A stretch of 15,796 bases of DNA from DAIMFL01 sp964372215 (GTDB taxonomy: Bacteria > Pseudomonadota > Alphaproteobacteria > Dongiales > Dongiaceae), in contig CAYJQC010000059.1 of the NCBI GenBank assembly GCA_964372215.1, forward strand, positions 1 through 15,796. Direction: 5' to 3'. Position 1 is the first letter of the stretch; every line of letters starts with the position of its first letter. The position numbers and the translations under genes are program-made. Of the stretch, positions 1 to 8,186 are shown in pieces. The notes under the pieces were generated by a model, which worked only from the letters and a program-made list of their open reading frames with translations, was not told where the DNA came from and ran no database searches.

Positions 1-2
1 CG

Positions 3-332
3 ACCTTCCACCTGCTGTGGGCGCGGCGCGTGCTGTTGCTGCAGCGCCACGCCTACATCGTCAACACCTCGCGCGGCGAGGTGGTGGACGAGAATGCGTT
101 GACCCGCATGCTGGAGCGCGGCGATCTAGCCGGCGCCGGGCTCGACGTGTTCGAGCACGAGCCGGCGGTCAACCCGAAGCTCCTGAAGCTCGACAACGTG
201 GTGCTGCTGCCGCATATGGGCTCGGCCACGATCGAGGGCCGGCTCGACATGGGCGAGAAGGTCATCATCAACATCAAGACCTTCGCCGACGGCCACAAGC
301 CGCCGGACCGGGTGCTCGAGACGATGTTCTGA
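3..332 (+). CDS. D-2-hydroxyacid dehydrogenase (glyoxylate/hydroxypyruvate reductase type), C-terminal part
   Basis: This is the last ~109 codons of an NAD(P)-dependent D-2-hydroxyacid dehydrogenase whose start lies left of the window; the frame is open from base 3. Visible motifs are NTSRGEVVDE (the end of the cofactor-binding domain), the acid/base Glu in VFEHEP, and the catalytic His in LPHMGSAT. The tail, ending NIKTFADGHKPPDRVL, resembles GyaR/GhrB-type glyoxylate/hydroxypyruvate reductases. Such enzymes reduce 2-oxoacids such as glyoxylate or hydroxypyruvate to D-hydroxyacids in the cytoplasm. The substrate cannot be fixed because the N-terminal substrate loop is missing. The gene converges on moeB, with a palindromic repeat between them. 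The family call is firm; the exact enzyme is inferred. Confidence 0.85.
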   Translation, partial: TFHLLWARRVLLLQRHAYIVNTSRGEVVDENALTRMLERGDLAGAGLDVFEHEPAVNPKLLKLDNVVLLPHMGSATIEGRLDMGEKVIINIKTFADGHKPPDRVLETMF

Positions 333-359
333 GGGGCGGGGGTTCGCTTTCCAGCCTGA

Positions 360-542
360 GGCCTTGAACCGCCAAGGCACCAAGGCACGAAAGAAGATTG
401 ACGGCTGTCATGCGCGGGCTTGACCCGCGCATCCATTTCGCCGTGCGCGCAATTGGCGGGATGGATCGCCGGATCAAGCCTGGCGATGACAATCCTCTCG
501 TTCTTTCTTCTTTGTGCCTTTGTGCCTTTGCGGTTCAAGGCC
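360..542. repeat. Nested palindromic intergenic repeat
   Basis: Two palindromes are nested here. The outer arms are 360-396 and 507-542. The outermost 13 bases, GGCCTTGAACCGC, pair perfectly with 530-542, and the arms continue imperfectly as GGCAC-rich heptamer-like repeats with one bulged base. Inside, arms 407-435 and 462-490 are inverted imperfect copies of each other. Each is itself a hairpin; for example TGCGCGGG (411-418) pairs with CCCGCGCA (424-431) around CTTGA. Both types resemble dispersed intergenic repeats known in alphaproteobacteria. The element fills the gap between two convergent gene ends, so it may also work as a bidirectional terminator, though no clear T-tract follows a stem. 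Confidence 0.75.
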
Positions 543-554
543 ACGAGGCACAGG

Positions 555-1370
555 TCACCCCGCGGCGCACACCACCTGCGGCTGATGCGCGGACAAGTCC
601 CTGATCGTCGCCTGCGGGCCGCAGAGCGGGCAGGCATCGTCGCGCCGCACCTTGATCTTGCGGAATGTCGTCGACAGCGCGTCGTACACGATCAGGCTGC
701 CCGACAGGCTGTCGCCGAGATCCAGCACCTCCTTCAGTACCTCGGTCGCCTGCAGCGTGCCGATCACGCCGGCGACCGCGCCCAATATGCCGGCCTCCTC
801 GCAGCGCGGCACCAGACCGTCGGGCGGCGGCTCGGGGAACAGGCAGCGATAGCAGGGGTGGGGCGCGCCGAGATGCGCCTTGAACACCGAGACTTGGCCG
901 TCGAAGCGCAGCAGCGCGGCGGAGACCAGCGACCGCTTGGCCAGGTAGCAGGCGTCGTTGATCAGGAACCGGGTGGCGAAATTGTCGGTGCCGTCGGCCA
1001 CCAGGTCGTAGCGGCCGATGATGTCGAGCGCGTTGTCGGCGGTCAGGCGCGTCGGCCAGGCCTCGACCTTGACCTCCGGATTGATGCGCGCGACCGAGGC
1101 GCGCGCGCTCTCCACCTTGAGGCTGCCGATCCGCGCGGTGTCGTGGATCACCTGGCGCTGCAGGTTGGAGATCTCGACATCGTCGTCATCGACCACGCCG
1201 AGCGTGCCGATGCCGGCCGCCGCGAGATACTGCAGCAGCGGACTGCCGAGCCCGCCGGCACCGACGATCAACACCCGCGCCGCCAGCAGTTTCTCCTGCC
1301 CCTCGTCGCCGACCTCGTCGAGGATCAGGTGACGGGCGTAGCGCGCGAACTGGTCGTCGGTCAGCTCCAA
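555..1370 (-). CDS. moeB: Molybdopterin-synthase adenylyltransferase MoeB / ThiF-HesA family protein
   Basis: This is a 271-residue E1-like enzyme that adenylates the C-terminal Gly-Gly of a small sulfur carrier (MoaD or ThiS), a step in molybdopterin or thiamine sulfur transfer. The sequence shows the nucleotide-binding GAGGLGS (37-43), NLQRQ with the Arg finger (69-73), DGTDN (126-130), zinc cysteine pairs C173/C176 and C247/C250, and the conserved Cys190 in PRCEEAGILG. Length fits MoeB, with no C-terminal rhodanese domain as in MoeZ. The start is TTG; no upstream in-frame start fits, and GGAG (minus strand, 1377-1380) sits 6 bases before it. It lies downstream of cysK in the same direction, separated by a palindromic repeat. 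Whether it serves MoaD, ThiS or another carrier cannot be decided here. Confidence 0.9.
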   Translation of the reverse strand: MELTDDQFARYARHLILDEVGDEGQEKLLAARVLIVGAGGLGSPLLQYLAAAGIGTLGVVDDDDVEISNLQRQVIHDTARIGSLKVESARASVARINPEVKVEAWPTRLTADNALDIIGRYDLVADGTDNFATRFLINDACYLAKRSLVSAALLRFDGQVSVFKAHLGAPHPCYRCLFPEPPPDGLVPRCEEAGILGAVAGVIGTLQATEVLKEVLDLGDSLSGSLIVYDALSTTFRKIKVRRDDACPLCGPQATIRDLSAHQPQVVCAAG

Positions 1371-1388
1371 CGTGATCTCCGAGCGATG

Positions 1389-1476
1389 GCCTCATGCTTC
1401 GACAGGGTCGGCATGAGGCTGAAACGATTCAGCCGTATCAGACGAGCCTCGTCCTGGGCCTGTCGAAGGGCGAGGC
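1389..1476. repeat. Palindromic intergenic repeat (CTTCGACAGG-type)
   Basis: The left arm (1389-1420) and right arm (1445-1476) are imperfect inverted copies, matching at about 24 of 32 positions with a shared CTTCGACAGG core. The centre holds a perfect hairpin: GGCTGAA (1417-1423), loop ACGA, TTCAGCC (1428-1434). The CTTCGACAGG core is typical of dispersed palindromes in alphaproteobacterial intergenic regions. It occupies almost the whole gap between the cysK stop and the moeB ribosome-binding site, so in RNA it would fold just upstream of moeB. Confidence 0.75.
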
Positions 1477-1488
1477 GGTCGCGCATGC

Positions 1489-2469
<981 letters not shown>

Positions 2470-2503
2470 GTCGTTCCGTCTCCTGCGGTCGCCGGCCAGC
2501 CGT

Positions 2504-2959
2504 TCAGATGCTGAAATCGAGCCGGCTGGCACCCTGGCTGTCGATTCCGGCGGCCTGGGCGCGCCGGCACAGATCCTCGACCGAAATCTCGTCGAGCTCG
2601 CCCATCAGCCGCTCCTGGATGCCGAGGCAGAGCGGCCGCACCACGGTGCGGGCGATCGCCGAATCCGGCGCCTCCTCGAGCGGGTCGGGCATCGCCTCGA
2701 TCTCGTTCACCCGGCGCACGATCTCGCCGAGGGTGATGAGCCGGCGCTCGCGCCCCAGGCGATAGCCGCCGCGCGGCCCGCGCCGTCCGGCCAGCACGCC
2801 GCAGCGCACCAGATGCTGCAGCACCTGCTCGAGATAGCGGCGCGGAATGCCCTGGCGCTCGGCGATGTCGCCGCTCTGCACCGGGCCGGTGATGCCGTGA
2901 TGGGCGATGTCGACCACCGCGTCGATGGCGTAGAGCAGCTTCTTGGAAATCCGCAGCAT
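2504..2959 (-). CDS. Rrf2-family transcriptional regulator (CymR-like, no Fe-S ligand triad)
   Basis: This 151-residue protein has the Rrf2 winged-helix layout: N-terminal SKKLLYAIDAVVDIA helix, recognition region QGIPRRYLEQVLQHLV, and wing RGPRGGYRLGR, followed by a dimerisation helix. IscR and RirA bind an Fe-S cluster through three closely spaced cysteines in the region after the wing. Here the cysteines are isolated (in LVRCGVL, RPLCLG and EDLCRR), so a classical cluster site is absent. The gene starts 7 bases after the dut stop and ends 34 bases before cysK. That linkage recalls CymR of Firmicutes, an Rrf2 repressor of cysteine genes that acts together with CysK. Control of sulfur metabolism is therefore a reasonable inference, not shown by the sequence. 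Confidence 0.88.
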   Translation of the reverse strand: MLRISKKLLYAIDAVVDIAHHGITGPVQSGDIAERQGIPRRYLEQVLQHLVRCGVLAGRRGPRGGYRLGRERRLITLGEIVRRVNEIEAMPDPLEEAPDSAIARTVVRPLCLGIQERLMGELDEISVEDLCRRAQAAGIDSQGASRLDFSI

Positions 2960-2966
2960 CGGCGGT

Positions 2967-3492
2967 TCAGCCCGCGGCGATGCCGGTCGAGCCGAAGCCG
3001 CCGGCGCCGCGCGCGCTGTCGGCGAGATCGCCGGCCTCGCGCCAGGCGATCCGCGTCACCGGCGCCACCACCAGCTGGGCGATGCGGTCGCCGCGCGCGA
3101 TCGCGAACGCCGACGGGCCCAGGTTGATCAGGATGACCCCGACCTCGCCGCGATAGTCGGCGTCGATCGTGCCGGGGCTGTTGAGCACGGTGACGCCGTG
3201 CTTCAGCGCCAGGCCGGAGCGCGGGCGGACCTGGGCCTCATGGCCGGGCGGCAGGGCGATGGCGATACCGGTCGGTATCAGGCGGGGGGGGCCCGGGGGG
3301 CGCGCGCCCCCCGCTTTGGCCGCCCCCCGCCGAGGGCGCCCCGCGGGGGGGGCGGGGGGGGGGGGCCCCCCCGACCCCGGATTCGACCGCCGCCAGCAGA
3401 TCGAGCCCGGCGCTGTCGGGGGTGGCGTAGGCCGGCAGCGGCAGGCCGGCCCCGTGCGGCAGGCGCCGGAGGGCGACATCGACCACGCTCAC
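2967..3492 (-). CDS. dut: dUTP diphosphatase (dUTPase), reading frame broken by a G/C homopolymer block
   Basis: dUTPase hydrolyses dUTP to dUMP and PPi, keeping uracil out of DNA and feeding dTMP synthesis. Motif I (SAGLDLL) is read in the frame starting at GTG 3492. Motifs II (RPRSGLAL), III (GTIDADYRG), IV (RIAQLVV) and V (RGAGGFGSTG) are read in another frame ending at 2967. The full span is 526 bases, one more than a multiple of three. The frames switch inside 3279-3381, where ~103 bases lie between the AAVE and IPTG codons; about 36-39 would be normal (compare E. coli Dut). The GTG start overlaps the coaBC stop as GTGA. All active-site motifs remain, so a sequence error is more likely than a dead gene, but true disruption is not excluded. 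An alternative 170-residue frame from 3479 lacks motif I. Confidence 0.85.
3284..3372. other. Low-complexity G/C homopolymer block inside dut
   Basis: This 89-base block is almost entirely G and C. It contains runs of 8 G (3284-3291), 8 G (3345-3352), 12 G (3354-3365) and 7 C (3366-3372), and an 18-base perfect palindrome, GGGGGGCGCGCGCCCCCC (3295-3312). It coincides with the dut frame switch and adds roughly 64 bases to a short loop. Nothing comparable occurs inside any other gene in the window. A misassembled or low-quality stretch is the simplest reading. Confidence 0.8.
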
Positions 3493-4709
3493 GAGGCTTC
3501 CCGCAGGCGGCTCGCGATGCGGGCGGCAAGCCGCTCGGCGACCTCGTCCTTGGCCAGCCGGGGCCAATCCTCGACCCCGGCGGCGCTCACCAGATGCACG
3601 GTGTTCTCGGACCCGCCGAAGGTGCCGGTCCCGTGGCCGACGTCGTTGGCGACGATCCAGTCGCAGCCCTTGGCGCCGAGCTTGCCGCGCGCGTTGGCGA
3701 TCAGGTTCTCGGTCTCGGCGGCGAAGCCCACCACCAGGCGCGGGCGCCGGTCGCCGGGCGCCGACAGGCTGGCCAGGATGTCGGGGTTGCGGGCGAACTC
3801 GATCGCCGGCGGGCCGGCGTCCTTCTTCAGCTTCTGGCCGGCCGGCGCGGCCGGACGCCAATCCGCCACCGCGGCGGCGCAGACCGCGACGTCGACCGGC
3901 AGCGCCGCGGTGCAGGCGGCCAGCATTTCCGCCGCCGATTCCACGCGCCGCACCTCGACCCCGGCCGGGTCGGGCTCGGCGGTCGGGCCGGAGACCAGCA
4001 CGGTCGCTGCACCCTGGCGGGCGAGCGCCGCGGCGATCGCGTGGCCCTGGCGGCCGGAAGAGCGGTTGGCGATGAAGCGGACCGGGTCGATGGCCTCCCA
4101 GGTCGGGCCGCTGGTGACCAGCGCCCGGCGCCCGGCCAACGGCGCGTCGGCGCCGAAATAGGCCTCGATGGCGGCCAGAATTGCCGCCGGCTCGGCCATC
4201 CGGCCGATGCCGCGCTCGTTGCAGGCCATGGCGCCCTCGTCCGGGCCGACCCGGCGCACCCCGCGGCGCTCCAGCAGCGCCAGGTTGGCCTGGGTGGCGG
4301 CGTGGTGCCACATCCGGTGGTTCATCGCCGGCGCCACCAGCACCGGCTTGTCGGTGGCCAGCAGCAGGGTCGAGGCGAGGTCGCCGGCGAGGCCCTGGGC
4401 CAATTTGGCCAGGATGTCGGCGGAGGCCGGGGCGACCACCACCAGGTCGGCCTCGCGCGACAGCCGGATATGGCCCATCTCGCTCTCGTCGGTGAGCGAG
4501 AACAGGTCGCCATAGACCTTGTCCTCGGTCAGGGCGGCGAGCGACAGCGGGGTCACGAAGCGGGCGCCACCCTCGGTCAGGACGGCGCGCACCGCCGCGC
4601 CGCGTTCGCGCAGCCGGCGCACCAAGTCGAGGCACTTGTAGGCGGCGATGCCGCCCGACACGATCAGCAGGATGCGCTTCCCGGCCAGCATCGTCCCAAG
4701 GACCGTCAT
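3489..4709 (-). CDS. coaBC: Bifunctional phosphopantothenoylcysteine decarboxylase / phosphopantothenate-cysteine ligase
   Basis: This enzyme catalyses two consecutive coenzyme A steps: joining 4'-phosphopantothenate to cysteine (CoaB), then FMN-dependent decarboxylation to 4'-phosphopantetheine (CoaC). The N-terminal flavoprotein half shows SGGIAAYK (18-25), catalytic His80 in MGHIRL, PAMNHRMW (127-134) and Cys163 in MACNERGIGRM. The ligase half starts at TSGPTWEAIDPVRFIANRSS and has AAVADWRP, KLKK and NPDIL. Length (406) is normal. The start could be M1 (4709) or M7 (4691, MLAGKR, the usual family start); neither has a clear Shine-Dalgarno site. It overlaps dut by four bases, linking CoA and dUTP genes in one transcript, an arrangement common in alphaproteobacteria. 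Confidence 0.95.
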   Translation of the reverse strand: MTVLGTMLAGKRILLIVSGGIAAYKCLDLVRRLRERGAAVRAVLTEGGARFVTPLSLAALTEDKVYGDLFSLTDESEMGHIRLSREADLVVVAPASADILAKLAQGLAGDLASTLLLATDKPVLVAPAMNHRMWHHAATQANLALLERRGVRRVGPDEGAMACNERGIGRMAEPAAILAAIEAYFGADAPLAGRRALVTSGPTWEAIDPVRFIANRSSGRQGHAIAAALARQGAATVLVSGPTAEPDPAGVEVRRVESAAEMLAACTAALPVDVAVCAAAVADWRPAAPAGQKLKKDAGPPAIEFARNPDILASLSAPGDRRPRLVVGFAAETENLIANARGKLGAKGCDWIVANDVGHGTGTFGGSENTVHLVSAAGVEDWPRLAKDEVAERLAARIASRLREAS

Positions 4710-4717
4710 GGTTGTGA

Positions 4718-4723
4718 ATTTTA
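4718..4723 (-). promoter_or_regulatory. Possible -10 element for coaBC
   Basis: The 81-base gap between ubiB and coaBC is locally AT-rich and holds TAAAAT on the minus strand, ending 8 bases before the ATG at 4709. No convincing -35 hexamer lies at the usual distance. If used, transcription would begin almost at the start codon, giving a leaderless or nearly leaderless mRNA. Weak candidate. Confidence 0.25.
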
Positions 4724-4790
4724 CAGTAGCGCCACGTCTTTAATGTAGTGAAGGCCATGGGACGGCGCAAGCGCACCCGTGCCGCGCCGG

Positions 4791-6407
4791 TCAGGCCAGC
4801 AGCAGCGCCAGGGCCAGCACCGCGACCGCCGCCCACAGCGCCCAGATATGGGTGCGGCCGCGGGTGGTGCGGGCGAAGGCGGCGATGGTGTCGGGATGCA
4901 GCCGGAGCCCGCCATCGGCGGCCAGCGCCGCGGTCTTCTCGATGTCGGCCAGCAGGGTGGGCAGGCGCTCGGCCAGCCGGGCGAGTTCCTGGGCCAGGTC
5001 GCGCAGCCGGGCCTCCGGCCCGCGGTTCGCGCGCATCCAGTCCTCGATCAGCGGCTGCGCCAGCACCCAGATGTTGAGCCTGGGATTGAGCCGCCGGCTG
5101 ACCCCTTCCGCCATCAGCATGTTCTTCTGCAGCAGCAGGAGCTGCGGCTGGGTCTCCATGTCGAACTGCTCGGTGACGCGGAACAGCTGGCCGAGCAGCC
5201 GGGCGAACGAGATCTCGTGCAGGGGACGGCCGAAGATCGGCTCGCCGATCGAGCGGCAGGCCTGGGCGAAATCGTCGAGCGAATGATGGGCCGGCACGTA
5301 GCCGGCGTCGAAATGCACCTGGGCGATCCGCCGGTAGTCGCGCTCGAGGAAGGCCAGCAGCATGTCGGCGAGGTAATAGCGGGTCGGGCGGTCGAGCCGG
5401 CCCATGATGCCGAAATCGACCGCGCCGATCATGCCGTCGGGGTCGACGAACATGTTGCCGGGATGCTGGTCGCCGTGGAAATAGCCGTCGCGGAACACCT
5501 GGCGGAAGAAGATCGCGGCGGCGCGCGCCAGCACCTCGTCGACATCGAGCCCGGCCGCCAGCATCGCCTCGCGGTCGTCCATCGGGATGCCGGTGAGACG
5601 CGCCTGGGTCATCACCCGGCGCGCGGTGCGCCGCCAGTCGATGTCCGGCACGCGATAGCTGGGATCGTCGGTGAAGTTCTCGGCCAGCTCGGAGGCGGCG
5701 GCGGCCTCCAGCCGCAGGTCCATCTCGGTGCGCACCGTGGCGGCGAAGATCGCGACCACCCCGACCGGCTTCAGGCGCCGCAGCCGGGGCTGGGTGGTCT
5801 CGACCCACTCGGCGATCCAGAACATCAGGTCGATGTCGCGGGCCAGCGCCGCTTCGATGCCGGGGCGCAGCACCTTGACTGCGACCTCGCGCAGCTCGGC
5901 GTCGGCCTCGCCGGTGCCGTCCCCGCCGTCGTCCCCGGCGGCTTCCTCCGGGAGCGCGCGCAGCACGGCGTAATGCACCTGGGCGATCGACGCGGCCGAG
6001 ACCGGCGCGTCGTCGAAGCGCGCGAACAGCGTCTCGATCGGCTGGCCGAGCTCGGCCTCGATGGTGGCGCGCGCCGCCTTGCCGGGAAACGGCGCCAGGC
6101 GGTCCTGCAGCCGCGACAGGTCGCTCGCGACCTGCTCGCCCAGCAGGTCGGAGCGGGTGGACAGCATCTGGCCGAGCTTGATGAAGGCCGGGCCGAGCTC
6201 GGTCAGCGCCGCGGCCAGCCGCTCGCCCGGCCGCGATGCCCGCTCCCGCGCGGTCGGCGTGCGCGAAAACTGCTCGGCCAGGAACAGTACCGCGGGGGCC
6301 AGGCCGGAGCCCTGCAGCACGTCGCGCAACGGCGCCAGCGCGCCGTGCTTGGCCAGGGTGCGCGCGATCGTCAGCAGCCGCAGGATGTTTCGCGAGGCGC
6401 GGAGCAT
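4791..6407 (-). CDS. ubiB: UbiB-family ATPase/kinase-like ubiquinone biosynthesis protein
   Basis: UbiB is a membrane-anchored atypical kinase-like ATPase needed for aerobic ubiquinone synthesis. The 538-residue protein shows the family's KxGQ motif (K77-L-G-Q80), the Ala-rich loop SAASIAQVH, VAVKVLRPG with the ATP-site Lys, the ExD motif in EMDLRLEAAAASE, HGDQHPGN and VDFG. A hydrophobic C-terminal segment (IWALWAAVAVLALALLL) is the membrane anchor. A Gly/Asp/Glu-rich insertion of about 20 residues lies between the Ala-rich loop and VAVKV. The ATG at 6407 is 17 bases after the ubiE stop and gives the usual MLRASRNILRLL start; the open frame extends further upstream only across ubiE. With ubiE it forms a ubiquinone operon. 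Confidence 0.94.
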   Translation of the reverse strand: MLRASRNILRLLTIARTLAKHGALAPLRDVLQGSGLAPAVLFLAEQFSRTPTARERASRPGERLAAALTELGPAFIKLGQMLSTRSDLLGEQVASDLSRLQDRLAPFPGKAARATIEAELGQPIETLFARFDDAPVSAASIAQVHYAVLRALPEEAAGDDGGDGTGEADAELREVAVKVLRPGIEAALARDIDLMFWIAEWVETTQPRLRRLKPVGVVAIFAATVRTEMDLRLEAAAASELAENFTDDPSYRVPDIDWRRTARRVMTQARLTGIPMDDREAMLAAGLDVDEVLARAAAIFFRQVFRDGYFHGDQHPGNMFVDPDGMIGAVDFGIMGRLDRPTRYYLADMLLAFLERDYRRIAQVHFDAGYVPAHHSLDDFAQACRSIGEPIFGRPLHEISFARLLGQLFRVTEQFDMETQPQLLLLQKNMLMAEGVSRRLNPRLNIWVLAQPLIEDWMRANRGPEARLRDLAQELARLAERLPTLLADIEKTAALAADGGLRLHPDTIAAFARTTRGRTHIWALWAAVAVLALALLLA

Positions 6408-6424
6408 GATGCGAACGGCGTCGG

Positions 6425-7237
6425 CTAGACGCGCCAGCCCGAATGCAGCGCGGCAATGCCGCCGGACAGGTTGCGATAGCGGGTCACCCCGAAGCCGGCG
6501 GCGGCGATCAGGCCGGCAAGCTCGTCCTGGGCCGGGAAGCGGCGGATGCTCTCCACCAGATACTGGTAGGACTCGCGGTCGCCGGCGACCGCGCCGCCGA
6601 GCGCCGGCAGCACCCGGAACGAATAGGTGTCGTACAGCCGGTCGAGCAGCGGCACCACCACCCGGCTGAACTCGAGGCACAGGAAGCGCCCGCCCGGCTT
6701 CAGCACGCGCCTGGCCTCGGCCAGCGCCTGGTCGATGCGGGTGACGTTCCGCAGGCCGAACGCGATGGTGTAGGAATCGGCGGTCATGTCGGCGACCGGC
6801 AGCAACTCGGCATCGCCGGCGATCCAGTCGATCCCCGACAGCAGCCCGCGGTCGATGGCGCGGTCGCGGCCGACGCCAAGCATCGCGGGGGTCAGGTCGA
6901 CCACGCTCGCCCGGGTTCCGGCATCGGCGCCGGACTGGCTGCGCCGGGCGCGCTCGAGAAAGCGGAACACGATGTCGCCGGTGCCGCCGGCGACGTCGAC
7001 CAGATGCTGCCCGGGCCGCGGGTGCAGCCAGTCGATCATGGTGCGCTTCCACAGCCGGTGGACACCGCCCGACATCAGGTCGTTCATCAGGTCGTAGCGG
7101 CCGGCGACGCTGTCGAACACGCCGCGCACCAGCCCCGGCTTGTCCGCCGCGTCGACCTCGCGGAACCCGAAGGTGGCGGTCGACGACGACGCAGGTTCGG
7201 CGCTGGAGTCATGCGGTGCCGGCATGCAGCGGAACAT
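6425..7237 (-). CDS. ubiE: Demethylmenaquinone / 2-methoxy-6-polyprenyl-1,4-benzoquinol C-methyltransferase
   Basis: This SAM-dependent C-methyltransferase acts in ubiquinone (and, where present, menaquinone) biosynthesis. The 270-residue protein shows the UbiE signature YDLMNDLMSGGVHRLWK (48-64), SAM motif I DVAGGTGD (81-88), and FGLRNVTRIDQAL, RRVLKPGGRFLCLEFS and SIRRFPAQDELAGLI further on. The start may be M1 (7237) or M5 (7225); neither has a clear ribosome-binding site and the first ~20 residues are not conserved. It heads the ubiE-ubiB pair and is divergent from mutM, with 92 bases between the two starts. I see no convincing promoter hexamers in that gap. Confidence 0.95.
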   Translation of the reverse strand: MFRCMPAPHDSSAEPASSSTATFGFREVDAADKPGLVRGVFDSVAGRYDLMNDLMSGGVHRLWKRTMIDWLHPRPGQHLVDVAGGTGDIVFRFLERARRSQSGADAGTRASVVDLTPAMLGVGRDRAIDRGLLSGIDWIAGDAELLPVADMTADSYTIAFGLRNVTRIDQALAEARRVLKPGGRFLCLEFSRVVVPLLDRLYDTYSFRVLPALGGAVAGDRESYQYLVESIRRFPAQDELAGLIAAAGFGVTRYRNLSGGIAALHSGWRV

Positions 7238-7329
7238 AGCGTGGCCCGGCTACCCACGCTAGCTTTGCTCCCGGCCCGCATCCCGGCCGCGCCGGGCCGC
7301 GACAGTGCACCGCACCCGAGGATCGCCCG

Positions 7330-8172
7330 ATGCCCGAGCTGCCCGAAGTCGAGACCGTGTGCCGCGGCCTGGCGCTGCGCCTCGAGGGCCGCCGGATCGC
7401 CGCCGTCCTGCAGCGGCGGCCCGATCTGCGCTTCCCGCTGCCGGCGCGCTTTCCGGCGCGGCTCGAGGGCCGGCGGATCGTATCGATCGGGCGGCGCGCC
7501 AAGTACATCGTGATCAGGCTCGACGACGGCTGGGTGCTGCTCTGCCATCTCGGCATGTCCGGGCGCATGCTGCTGTCCGACGGCCCGCCGCCGGAATACG
7601 GGCCGCACGACCACATCATCCTGACCGCCGATGACGGCACGGTGCTGCGGTTCAACGACGCGCGGCGCTTCGGCATGATGGACCTGGTGCCCGAGGCGGA
7701 GCTCGAGCGCCACAAGCTGCTGGCCGGCCTCGGGCCGGAGCCGCTCGGCAACGCATTCAACGGGCCGGTGCTGGCCGCCGCCCTGGCGGGCAAGGCGACC
7801 CCGATCAAGGCCGCGATCCTCGATCAGCGGGTGGTGGCGGGGGTCGGCAACATCTACGCCTCCGAAAGCCTGTTCCGCGCCGGGCTGTCGCCGCGCCGGC
7901 TGGCCCGCACCGTGCAGGGCGGCCGGGCCGAGCGGCTGGCCGCGGCGATCCGCCAGGTGCTGGGCGAGGCGATCGCGGCCGGCGGCTCGTCCTTGCGCGA
8001 CTATGTCCAGACCTCGGGCGAACTCGGCTACTTCCAGCATCGCTGGGCGGTGTACGAGCGCGAAGGCGAGCGCTGCCCGGGCTGCGACTGCGATCCGGCG
8101 GCGGGCGGCGGCGTCCGCCGAATGGTGCAGACCGGGCGCTCCACTTTCTACTGTCCGCGCCGGCAGCGCTGA
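7330..8172 (+). CDS. mutM: Formamidopyrimidine-DNA glycosylase (Fpg/MutM), altered zinc finger
   Basis: This bifunctional glycosylase/AP lyase removes 8-oxoguanine and formamidopyrimidines. It has the N-terminal catalytic PELPEVE (Pro2 after Met removal), Lys58 in AKYI, HLGMSGRM, NDARRFG and VGNIYASESLF. The C-terminal zinc finger is unusual. The family pattern is CxxC-X16-CxxC ending YCPRCQR; here the first pair is C249/C252, an extra Cys254 and an insertion DPAAGGG follow, and the last Cys is Arg278 (YCPRRQR). The DNA-contacting Arg in GRSTFY is kept. GAGG lies 8 bases before the ATG. The gene is divergent from ubiE and 14 bases before a small exported-protein gene. Confidence 0.95.
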   Translation: MPELPEVETVCRGLALRLEGRRIAAVLQRRPDLRFPLPARFPARLEGRRIVSIGRRAKYIVIRLDDGWVLLCHLGMSGRMLLSDGPPPEYGPHDHIILTADDGTVLRFNDARRFGMMDLVPEAELERHKLLAGLGPEPLGNAFNGPVLAAALAGKATPIKAAILDQRVVAGVGNIYASESLFRAGLSPRRLARTVQGGRAERLAAAIRQVLGEAIAAGGSSLRDYVQTSGELGYFQHRWAVYEREGERCPGCDCDPAAGGGVRRMVQTGRSTFYCPRRQR

Positions 8173-8186
8173 GATAGAAACGCGCC

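Noticed and set aside
2943..4748. 601-codon plus-strand open frame
   Set aside because: Antisense to dut and coaBC, low-complexity Gly/Arg/Ala composition, no family pattern.
3238..6456. 1072-codon minus-strand open frame
   Set aside because: It is Arg/Pro/Gly-rich and overlaps coaBC, ubiB and part of dut, which have full family motifs in another frame. It is a product of high GC; only its last ~40 codons before the G/C block coincide with the true dut N-terminus.
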